Below are positions 1 through 5,173 of a stretch of DNA of 5,383 nt, piece after piece; positions within the stretch are counted from its first letter, which is position 1; every line of letters starts with the position of its first letter. Origin of the DNA: UBA9676 sp036005525 (GTDB lineage: Bacteria > Actinomycetota > Actinomycetes > Streptosporangiales > Streptosporangiaceae); contig DASYQM010000314.1 of NCBI GenBank assembly GCA_036005525.1, positions 1 to 5,383 on the forward strand. The letters are read 5' to 3'. The notes under the pieces are model-generated. The model did not search any database. It had not been told where the DNA came from and was given only the letters and a program-made list of their open reading frames with translations. The position numbers and the translations under genes are program-made.

Positions 1-1
1 C

Positions 2-301
2 GCCCTCATCGGCCTCCTCGACCCCGCCGCCACGGCGATCGCCGACGGCGGCGGCCTCGCCCCTACCTTCCTGCGCCCCATCGAAGGCGGCGAGCAGATC
101 GCCCGCGCCTGGGTCGACGTCGCCCGCAGGGCACCTGGCCGGACGATCCTGGAACGCACGGTCAACGGCCAGCCCGGGCTGGTGGCGCAGTCGGACGGCG
201 TCACCGTGGCGGTGTTCGCGTTCGACGTCGCAGGCGACCGGATCAAGCACATCTGGGTCGTACGCAACCCCGAGAAGCTCAGGTCATGGACGACGGGCTG
301 A
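2..301 (+). CDS. ECF41 (SigJ-type) sigma factor, C-terminal part, 5' end outside window
   Basis: This is the last 99 residues of an extracytoplasmic-function sigma factor of the ECF41 group, annotated as SigJ in many actinobacteria. The sigma2 and sigma4 DNA-binding domains lie off the left edge. What is visible is the SnoaL/NTF2-like C-terminal extension that distinguishes this group. Seen here are a DGGG motif near the start of the fragment, the block ERTVNGQPGLVAQ, and the terminal signature NPEKL followed by RSWTTG and a TGA stop. Both DGGG and NPxKL are the conserved motifs described for the ECF41 extension. In studied members this extension replaces an anti-sigma factor and modulates polymerase binding and activity. 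The reading frame is uninterrupted. A candidate terminator follows 34 nt after the stop. ECF41 genes usually neighbour a carboxymuconolactone decarboxylase, oxidoreductase or epimerase gene; here the nearest such sequence is the broken gene further downstream. Family assignment is confident; the physiological signal is unknown. Confidence 0.9.
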   Translation, partial: ALIGLLDPAATAIADGGGLAPTFLRPIEGGEQIARAWVDVARRAPGRTILERTVNGQPGLVAQSDGVTVAVFAFDVAGDRIKHIWVVRNPEKLRSWTTG

Positions 302-335
302 CGCGCGTGTCTGCCCGCCACAGGGTCCGCTGCCA

Positions 336-357
336 GCTGCCGGTCCCTGTCGGCAGC
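336..357 (+). terminator. Candidate terminator hairpin after the sigma factor gene
   Basis: GCTGCCG (336-342) and CGGCAGC (351-357) form a perfect 7-bp stem. Two G-T wobble pairs extend it inward, leaving a short CCCT loop. It begins 34 nt after the sigma stop codon. No T-tract follows, which is common for actinobacterial terminators, so the assignment rests on position and stem strength only. If it works as a terminator, the MFS gene has its own promoter in 358-420; I see no convincing -35/-10 pair there. Confidence 0.4.
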
Positions 358-423
358 ACCCTGCCCGCCCCGGATCAGACTGGCTTTCCCGGCAGGCCGC
401 AAGCGCAGACTTGACCGATCACC

Positions 424-428
424 AGGAG
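424..428 (+). promoter_or_regulatory. Shine-Dalgarno for the MFS transporter
   Basis: AGGAG lies 4 nt before the GTG at 433. An in-frame TGA at 412-414 leaves no other upstream start, so this site fixes the GTG as the start. The spacer is slightly short. Confidence 0.6.
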
Positions 429-432
429 TGCC

Positions 433-1896
433 GTGCGACCCATACAGACATCATCTGCGCCCGGCAGCCTCGGCTGGAACCGTGAGACAGCGGCGCTAGG
501 GGTCTTGTCGTTTGCCATGCTGATCGTTTCGCTCGACCAGTACATCGTGGTCGTGGCGCTCCCCGGCATCGCACGCGACCTTGGCTATTCCGCCCAGACG
601 CTCCAGTCGGTCATCAGCGCCTACGCAGTAGCCTCGGCCGGCTTCCTGCTGTTCGGCGGGCGTGCCGCCGACCTGCTCGGACGACGCCGCATCCTGTCCA
701 CCGGCCTCGCACTCTATGCCGGGGCAGCGCTCGCGGGAGGACTCGCGACCGGTCCCGGGATGCTCCTCGCCGCCCGCGCACTCCAAGGTCTGGGCGGAGC
801 CCTCGTCTTCCCCACCACCCTGGCACTCATCGTCACCACCTTCGCCGAAGGCCGCGCCCGCAACCGCGCCATGGGAATCTGGGGAGGGTCAGGCGCGGCA
901 GGACTGGTCATCGGTGTGCTGGCCGGCGGACTTCTGACGCGGGCGTTCGGCTGGGAAGCGGTCTTCCTCGTCAACGTCGCCCTGGCCGGCCCTGCGCTGC
1001 TGCTTGCCTTCGCAGTGATCCCCCGGGACGGGGAACGCGAAAAAGGCCGCAAGTTCGACCTACCCGGTGCACTCAGCGTCACTCTCGGCATCACACTCAT
1101 CGTGTTCGCTCTCGTGCAAGGCCCCGGATTGGGCTGGCTTTCGCCGGGCATCCTGGTGAGCCAAGCGGCGGGCCTGCTGCTGATCGGAGCCTTCGTCATC
1201 ATCGAACGGCGCAGCCACGACCCGCTCATGCCACCCCGGCTGCTCGCCAGCCCCAACTTGATCACCGGCGTTGTCATCGCGTTCATGTTCATGGCGACCT
1301 TCGGCTCCGTGCTCTACTTCTTGTCCCTTTACTTCCAGCAGATTCTGGGCTACGACGCCTTGCAGACCGGCACCGGCTTCCTCATCCCCACGGCGGTGGT
1401 GGTGGCCGGTTCGGCAACCGCAGGCCAGCTCGTGACGCGGTTCGGTCTGCGGCGCACGTTGGCCGCAGCCCTCGCCGCCGGTGCACTCGGTGCGGCCGCA
1501 CTCGGCCTCGCGATCTCGCCGGACGGCACATACATCGAACTCATCCCCGGCCTCGTGGCGCTCAGCATCGGCGACGGGGTGGTCTTCACCGCCATGTTCA
1601 TCGCCGCCGCCACCGGAATCCCCGACCGGCAACAAGGCATCGCCTCCGGCATCGCCTCCACCGCCTCAGGCGCGGGCGCAGCTGCCGGCCTCGCCATCCT
1701 CGTCCTGGTAGCCACGGCCGGCCTCGATGGCCTTTCCGGGGAACAGCTTCGAATCGCCACCGCCGACGGGATCAGCACCACGCTGTTCGTCGTGGCAGCC
1801 GGCATCGTGCTGACCCTCCTCGTCGCCTTGACCCGGTGCCCGACACCACCCGAACCGCAACCCGCCCCCGTGCCGTACCAGACCCGTCGCTGCTGA
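433..1896 (+). CDS. DHA2-family MFS drug exporter (EmrB/QacA type)
   Basis: This 487-residue integral membrane protein probably exports small toxic or antibiotic compounds by proton antiport. Its length and hydrophobic pattern fit the 14-helix DHA2 family. The TM1 signature is LDQYIVVVALP at residues 34-44, where many relatives have LDxTIVNVALP. MFS motif A, GGRAADLLGRRR, is at 75-86 between TM2 and TM3. The motif B-like RALQGLGGALVFP is at 115-127, and the glycine-rich antiporter motif C in TM5 (IGVLAGG) is near 160-166. A charged loop, RDGEREKGRKFD (198-209), follows helix 6. The tail after residue 468 is proline-rich and ends in two arginines and a cysteine. The GTG start gives a cytoplasmic N-terminus of about 20 residues before TM1. 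No regulator of the TetR or MarR type often seen beside such pumps is next to it; its neighbours are the sigma factor fragment and a pseudogene. Substrate cannot be predicted. Confidence 0.92.
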   Translation: MRPIQTSSAPGSLGWNRETAALGVLSFAMLIVSLDQYIVVVALPGIARDLGYSAQTLQSVISAYAVASAGFLLFGGRAADLLGRRRILSTGLALYAGAALAGGLATGPGMLLAARALQGLGGALVFPTTLALIVTTFAEGRARNRAMGIWGGSGAAGLVIGVLAGGLLTRAFGWEAVFLVNVALAGPALLLAFAVIPRDGEREKGRKFDLPGALSVTLGITLIVFALVQGPGLGWLSPGILVSQAAGLLLIGAFVIIERRSHDPLMPPRLLASPNLITGVVIAFMFMATFGSVLYFLSLYFQQILGYDALQTGTGFLIPTAVVVAGSATAGQLVTRFGLRRTLAAALAAGALGAAALGLAISPDGTYIELIPGLVALSIGDGVVFTAMFIAAATGIPDRQQGIASGIASTASGAGAAAGLAILVLVATAGLDGLSGEQLRIATADGISTTLFVVAAGIVLTLLVALTRCPTPPEPQPAPVPYQTRRC

Positions 1897-1931
1897 CAGC
1901 GCCCAAGACCTGCCCGGACAACGAAAACGGC

Positions 1932-1976
1932 TGAGTCGAGCGTAGGTTCCGAAGAATGCCACGAACCTGAGACTCA
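1932..1976 (+). terminator. Imperfect hairpin after the MFS gene, candidate terminator
   Basis: Two nested inverted repeats lie 35 nt after the MFS stop. The outer pair is TGAGTC (1932-1937) with GACTCA (1971-1976). The inner pair is AGGTTC (1944-1949) with GAACCT (1963-1968), with a 13-nt loop. An asymmetric internal loop separates the two stems. There is no T-tract. The stretch 1897-2048 otherwise shows no gene I can support. Confidence 0.4.
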
Positions 1977-2048
1977 ACTCGGTATGGCAACTCGTGAGAC
2001 AGCCGAGAACCCGCAGGTCACAGAAGCTCAACATGTCATGCGAGATGA

Positions 2049-2658
2049 GACCCTACAGCCGCCGGCACTGGCGCCGCGTTCGTCCTGGTCTCGGTGGTGG
2101 GGGCATCTTCCGGCCACCCGATCGAGCTGTTCCGGGCCAAGTACGCCGCCGAGGAAATGCTGCGGGCCAGCGGCATCCCCTGGACCATCGTCTGGGCAAC
2201 GGCCTCATGGAGACCTGGGGAACGCTCATGGGCCGGCCGCTGCAGTCCTCTGGGAAGATCGTTGTATTCGGGCGGGGAGACAACCCGATCAACTTCGTCT
2301 CAGCCACCGACGTGGCGGCCCTGGTCAGCCAGGCCGCGACCAGCCCCAGCCTGCGGGGCCAGATCCTGGAGCTCGGCGGCCCCGGCGACCTGACCTCGAA
2401 CCAGGTCGCCGCGATCTTGCCGGAGACCATCGGCCGCCAGGCGCCGTCCGGCACGTCCCCCGCCCCGCCCTTCACACGATGGCCCTGGCCACCGCCACGC
2501 TGAAACCGGCACTCGCCCGCCAGGCCCGCGCCGCGCTCGCCATGGACACCATCAACATGAGCTTCGACCCGGCGCCAACCCGGCGAGCACTCCCGGACCT
2601 GCCGAACACCGACATGCCATCAGCGATCAAAGAGCTGCTGGCCAGAAAGCATACGTAA
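2049..2658 (+). pseudogene. NmrA-like / NAD(P)-binding oxidoreductase pseudogene, 5' truncated with two frameshifts
   Basis: Pieces of one NmrA/atypical-SDR protein run through three frames. Segment 1 (2049-2204) reads FVLVSVVGASSGHPIELFRA, then KYAAEEMLRASGIPWTIV and ends in ATA. Segment 2 (from ATG 2207) continues with METWG, GKIVVFGRGDNPINFVSATD and LELGGPGDLTSNQVA. Segment 3 (from 2440) continues GAVRHVPRPALHTMALATAT to the TAA at 2656-2658. Each junction is explained by loss of one base: a TTC (Phe) codon reduced to TC at 2205-2206, giving ATA(F)METW, and a proline codon reduced to CA at 2438-2439, giving GR(P)GAVRHVPR. Together they give about 200 residues against the usual 280-300. The N-terminal dinucleotide-binding glycine motif is missing; a stop at 2046 and then the MFS gene lie where it should be. 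The missing N-terminus argues for a true pseudogene rather than sequencing error alone. Such enzymes reduce or epimerise NAD(P)-dependent substrates and are typical partners of ECF41 sigma factors. Confidence 0.85.
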
Positions 2659-2681
2659 CAAAGATCCGCACACGGCGCCCC

Positions 2682-2693
2682 TGCCAGCTGGCA
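2682..2693. repeat. Perfect 12-bp palindrome TGCCAGCTGGCA
   Basis: The sequence equals its own reverse complement over 12 bases. It lies 23 nt after the pseudogene stop in the convergent gap. It has no loop, so it is a better candidate for a dimeric protein site than for an RNA hairpin. No promoter is evident beside it, so its function is unknown and chance is possible in GC-rich DNA. Confidence 0.4.
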
Positions 2694-2721
2694 TCCCGCG
2701 GATGCACGAATACTCGGCGAT

Positions 2722-2736
2722 CCGGCGGCACGCCGG
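2722..2736. repeat. Short hairpin in the convergent intergenic region
   Basis: CCGGCG (2722-2727) and CGCCGG (2731-2736) make a 6-bp stem with a 3-nt GCA loop. A further GATCCG (2719-2724) / CGGATC (2745-2750) pair overlaps it and could form an alternative stem. It may help end transcription from the left. The rest of 2659-2836 shows no recognisable gene. Confidence 0.3.
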
Positions 2737-2836
2737 TCCCGAGTCGGATCACGCTCAGTGACAGGCGCTGGTCCGCGCCCGCGGCGCCAGTCCCGCCGTT
2801 CTGCGTGAGCCGGAAGGCTGGAATTCGCCGGATTTT

Positions 2837-2865
2837 GGCGCGCAGGGGAGGCAGATCTGCGCGCC
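2837..2865 (-). terminator. Terminator hairpin after the LysR gene
   Basis: GGCGCGCAG (2837-2845) and CTGCGCGCC (2857-2865) form a perfect 9-bp, nearly all-GC stem with an 11-nt loop. It begins 25 nt beyond the LysR stop in the direction of LysR transcription. On the - strand it is followed by AAAA rather than a U-tract, so termination would be of the U-less type. In this convergent position it could act on transcripts from both sides. Confidence 0.5.
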
Positions 2866-2890
2866 GCTGCCGGACTGCGTGGCGGCTGCG

Positions 2891-3790
2891 TCAGGTGCTG
2901 ATCACGGGCGGGGCCAGGTGGTCGCGGGCGAGGGTGAGGAAGGCGCGGGCGGCCGGTGGGCTGGTGGCGGGCTGCCACACGAGCAGGATGCGGCGGTCTA
3001 GCGTTGGGCGGGTGAGGCGGAGCCGGACCAGCCCGGCGGTGCCCTCCAGCCCGGACGCGGGCAGCACTGCCACGCCGAGCTGTTCGGCCGCCAGCTCGAC
3101 CATGACGCCAAGATCGCTGGTCTCGGCAGCGATCCGGGGCACGAACCCGGCGGCGTGGCAGGCGGTCTCCAGCGTGGTGCGCAGCTTACTCGCCCGGGTG
3201 AGCGTGACCATCGGCTCGTCGCGCAGCGCGCGCAGCGGGATCGAGCGACGGCCGGCGAGCGGGTGGGCCGGGTGGACGGCGGCCACGACCGGCTCCTGGG
3301 CAACGAGCAGAGACTCCACGTCGGGCGGGGGCCGGTCGTAGCGGCCCTGGCCGATCAGGGCGGCGTGGAGCTGGCCGGCGGCGAGCGCGGCGAGCAGGGC
3401 GTCGGTCTGGTCTTCGAGCAGGGTCAGCTCGATGCGCGGATGGGCGCGGTGGAAGGCGCCGAGCAGGCGGGGGAAGCGCCGGTCGGGCAGGGGGTGGACC
3501 AGGCCGACGGCCAGGCGGCCGGTGAGCAGGCCGGTGAGCGCCGCCACGGCCTCGCGCCCGCCCTCGGCCGCCTGCAGCGCCGCCCGCGCGTGGGACAGCA
3601 GGGCCTGGCCGGCCGGGGTCAGCCGGATGCTGCGCCGGTCGCGGAGGAACAGGCGCTCGCCGAGCTCTGCTTCCAGGCGGCGGATCTGCTGGCTGATGGA
3701 CGGTTGCGCGATCGGGATCCGTTCGGCCGCGCGGGTGAAGTTGCGCTCCTCGGCGACGGCCACGAAGTAGGCAAGCTGCCGGAGTTCCAT
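2891..3790 (-). CDS. LysR-family transcriptional regulator
   Basis: This complete 299-residue protein has the usual length of LysR-type regulators. It begins MELRQLAYFVAVAEERNFTR, the typical N-terminus. The winged helix-turn-helix covers about residues 1-60, with the recognition stretch AQPSISQQIRRLEAELGERL at 28-47 and the wing RRSIRLTPAGQALL near 52-65. The linker helix (about 66-90) leads into the effector-binding domain from RLAVGLVHP (92-100) to about 290. The start at 3790 is set by homology; there is no clear Shine-Dalgarno on the - strand before it. A perfect LysR box overlaps the start codon, which suggests autorepression. A TACGAT (- strand, 3807-3802) would put transcription only a few bases from the ATG, so the mRNA may be nearly leaderless. 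It diverges from the membrane protein/hydrolase/DUF2231 genes and most likely controls them. The ligand is unknown. Confidence 0.95.
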   Translation of the reverse strand: MELRQLAYFVAVAEERNFTRAAERIPIAQPSISQQIRRLEAELGERLFLRDRRSIRLTPAGQALLSHARAALQAAEGGREAVAALTGLLTGRLAVGLVHPLPDRRFPRLLGAFHRAHPRIELTLLEDQTDALLAALAAGQLHAALIGQGRYDRPPPDVESLLVAQEPVVAAVHPAHPLAGRRSIPLRALRDEPMVTLTRASKLRTTLETACHAAGFVPRIAAETSDLGVMVELAAEQLGVAVLPASGLEGTAGLVRLRLTRPTLDRRILLVWQPATSPPAARAFLTLARDHLAPPVIST

Positions 3791-3803
3791 AGGTAAAACC
3801 TAT
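3789..3803. promoter_or_regulatory. LysR box (T-N11-A operator) overlapping the LysR start codon
   Basis: ATAGGT-AAA-ACCTAT is a perfect dyad with 6-bp arms and a 3-nt centre. It contains the T-N11-A pattern (T 3790, A 3802) expected for LysR-family binding sites. It covers the start codon of the LysR gene and is centred at 3796, about 65 bp upstream of the start point inferred for the divergent genes. Position -65 is the classical recognition site for this family. It probably serves both autoregulation and control of the + operon. Confidence 0.8.
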
Positions 3804-3823
3804 CGTAACCAGAGAAAGTCTGT

Positions 3824-3868
3824 CTTAGACATATCGTTCGGCCGAGCCTACGCTCAACATCGTCTAAG
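3824..3868. repeat. Inverted repeat CTTAGAC / GTCTAAG flanking the + promoter
   Basis: CTTAGAC (3824-3830) and GTCTAAG (3862-3868) are perfect 7-bp inverted copies separated by 31 bp. They bracket the candidate -10 region, with the left arm on the -35 and the right arm at the inferred start point. The left arm is also part of a smaller dyad, GTCT (3818-3821) / AGAC (3827-3830). This could be a second regulator site or the LysR activation site; no protein can be assigned. Confidence 0.4.
3825..3854 (+). promoter_or_regulatory. Candidate promoter of the membrane protein/hydrolase operon
   Basis: TTAGAC (3825-3830) and TACGCT (3849-3854) are 18 bp apart and resemble a sigma70-type -35/-10 pair (TTGAC- and TAnnnT-like). 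Transcription would begin near 3861, leaving a 26-nt leader before the ATG at 3887. The fit to the LysR box at -65 supports this choice over other hexamers in the gap. Confidence 0.45.
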
Positions 3869-3886
3869 GAGAGACAGGAGACGGCG

Positions 3887-4144
3887 ATGGACCTGGACGC
3901 AGCCGGCGTGCCGGCCAGTGATTCCCAGCAGCACAGCGGGCGGCCCCGCGCGAAGCTCGCGCTGCTCACCTGGGCCGGCGCCTACGCGGTGATCCTGGTG
4001 GTGCTAGCCGTCGGCGGCCCGGCGATGGCTGGCTGGCCGGTGGCGCTGCGCGCGCTGGTCCTGAGCGGGCTGATGGTCGCCGCCATGACCTGGGTCATCG
4101 TGCCGGTGATGACGCGCCTGTTCCGAAGCTGGCTCGTGCGCTAG
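3887..4144 (+). CDS. Small two-helix membrane protein
   Basis: This 85-residue protein begins at ATG 3887, with AGGAG (3876-3880) 6 nt upstream. The first ~20 residues are polar. The basic segment RPRAK (19-23) is followed by a hydrophobic helix at about 24-46 (LALLTWAGAYAVILVVLAVG) and a second at about 52-74, with a basic end (RLFRSWLVR). Both ends are probably cytoplasmic by the positive-inside rule. From memory of the families, the pattern KxALLTWxGxY ... GWPxxLRxLVLxxLMVxxMTWVxxPxxTRLFRxWL resembles the membrane module found at the C-terminus of some antibiotic biosynthesis monooxygenase (ABM)-domain proteins. No ABM domain is present here, so this would be the module on its own. It is the first gene of the set divergent from LysR and is followed after 38 nt by the hydrolase. 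Its function is unknown. Confidence 0.85.
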   Translation: MDLDAAGVPASDSQQHSGRPRAKLALLTWAGAYAVILVVLAVGGPAMAGWPVALRALVLSGLMVAAMTWVIVPVMTRLFRSWLVR

Positions 4145-4182
4145 GCCCCTCCGGCCGCCAGTCCCGCGAACGCTGGTGCGAC

Positions 4183-5118
4183 ATGACACGACTCGATCCT
4201 CAAGCCCGGTCGCTGCTGGAGGCGATGAACGCCTCCGGCCAGCCCCCGCTGTTCACCGTGCCGGTAGCCGCTGCCAGGCGAGCCAGGCGGCGCCAGCTGG
4301 TGGTCGACCCGCCTCGCGCCGCGATCGCGACAGTCGAAGACGATCTGGTCCCCGGGCCGCTGGGCGGGATCCTGTTGCGCTGGTACCGGCCGGGCCGGGA
4401 GGCCGGGCTGCCGGTGACGCTGTACTTCCACGGCGGCGGCTGGACCGTCGACGACCTCGACACCCACGACCATCTGTGCCGCCGCCTGGCCAGCCGGGCG
4501 CGGGCAGTCGTGGTCTCGGTGGCCTACCGGCGCGCCCCGGAGCACCCCTACCCGGCTGCCGTCGAAGACGCCTACGCCGCCACCCAATGGGTCGCGGCTA
4601 CCGGGCGGGAACATGGAGCCGATCCGGCCCGGCTGGCGGTGGCCGGTGACAGCGCAGGCGGCAACCTTGCGGCCGTCGCCGCCCTGCTGTGCCGCGACCG
4701 CCGCGGCCCAGCCGTGCGCTTCCAGGCGCTCGCCTACCCGGTGACCGACCACTGGCGGGCCGGCCGGGCCTCCTACAGCCAGTACGCGCAGGGCTACACG
4801 CTCACCCGGGATTTCATGAAATGGGCCTTCGAGAACTACCTGCCGGACAGCTTCGACCGCACCGACCCGTACCTCTTTCCGCTGCGCGCCGCCGATCTCA
4901 GTTGCCTGCCGCCGGCGCTGATCGTCACAGCGGAGTTCGACCCGCTGCGCGACGAAGGACGCGCCTACGCGCGGCGTCTGCGCGCGGCCGGGGTGACGGC
5001 CGAGCACGTCCACCTCGGCGACCAGATGCACGGCTTCCTGCTGCAGGAGGCGACCGTCGACCGTGCCCGCCAAGCGGTCGATCACTTCGCCGATGCGCTT
5101 CGCCGAGGGCTCACATGA
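4183..5118 (+). CDS. Alpha/beta hydrolase, HSL / family IV esterase
   Basis: This 311-residue soluble carboxylesterase/lipase-type enzyme is of the hormone-sensitive-lipase family. The oxyanion-hole motif HGGGW is at residues 83-87. The nucleophile elbow GDSAGG is at 155-160 with catalytic Ser157. The acid is Asp253 in AEFDPLRDE and the base His283 in QMHGFL, so the triad is intact. It likely hydrolyses short-chain or bulky acyl esters in the cytoplasm; no signal peptide is seen. Residues 1-60 form the family's N-terminal cap region (LDPQARSLLEAMNASGQPPL). No clear Shine-Dalgarno precedes ATG 4183. The ATG at 4225 has GGAGG only 2 nt before it and would cut off the conserved N-terminus, so 4183 is kept. 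It sits 38 nt after the small membrane protein gene and 55 nt before the DUF2231 gene, consistent with one transcript. The true substrate is unknown, and close relatives include acetyl esterases and heroin/cephalosporin-type esterases. Confidence 0.95.
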   Translation: MTRLDPQARSLLEAMNASGQPPLFTVPVAAARRARRRQLVVDPPRAAIATVEDDLVPGPLGGILLRWYRPGREAGLPVTLYFHGGGWTVDDLDTHDHLCRRLASRARAVVVSVAYRRAPEHPYPAAVEDAYAATQWVAATGREHGADPARLAVAGDSAGGNLAAVAALLCRDRRGPAVRFQALAYPVTDHWRAGRASYSQYAQGYTLTRDFMKWAFENYLPDSFDRTDPYLFPLRAADLSCLPPALIVTAEFDPLRDEGRAYARRLRAAGVTAEHVHLGDQMHGFLLQEATVDRARQAVDHFADALRRGLT

Positions 5119-5126
5119 AGACCAGC

Positions 5127-5152
5127 GGCGGCCACACGCCGCCACTGGCGGC
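5127..5152 (+). promoter_or_regulatory. Mutually exclusive hairpins before the DUF2231 gene
   Basis: GGCGGC (5127-5132), GCCGCC (5138-5143) and GGCGGC (5147-5152) stand in series. The middle element can pair with either neighbour, giving a 6-bp stem with a 5-nt or a 3-nt loop. The second stem ends 8 nt before the Shine-Dalgarno GGAGGAG of the next gene. It could weaken readthrough from the hydrolase or modulate translation. GC-rich DNA makes such stems frequent, so this is tentative. Confidence 0.3.
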
Positions 5153-5173
5153 CACTGACCGGAGGAGCGTCCG

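Noticed and set aside
411..416. TTGACC as a -35 element for the MFS gene
   Set aside because: Its -10 would fall on or beyond the GTG start at 433, so it cannot serve this start.
714..1805. Several - strand open frames opposite the MFS gene
   Set aside because: All are low-complexity antisense shadows; the + frame carries the MFS motifs and helix pattern.
481..2003. 11-bp direct repeat CGTGAGACAGC at 481-491 and 1993-2003
   Set aside because: Exact repeats of this length are expected by chance in a window this size, and nothing between the copies looks like a mobile element.
2016..2040. GGTCACA resembling the ECF41 -35 element TGTCACA
   Set aside because: The first base differs and no CGTC follows at the expected 16-nt spacing, so it is not called as a promoter.
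1984..2658. An uninterrupted 224-codon + frame from ATG 1984 to the TAA at 2658
   Set aside because: Only its last ~72 codons match the oxidoreductase. The first two thirds are out of frame with the conserved blocks, and no Shine-Dalgarno precedes the ATG.
3155..3796. + strand open frame (213 codons) opposite the LysR gene
   Set aside because: It is rich in Gly, Arg, Ala and Gln without motifs, and it mirrors a clear LysR coding sequence.
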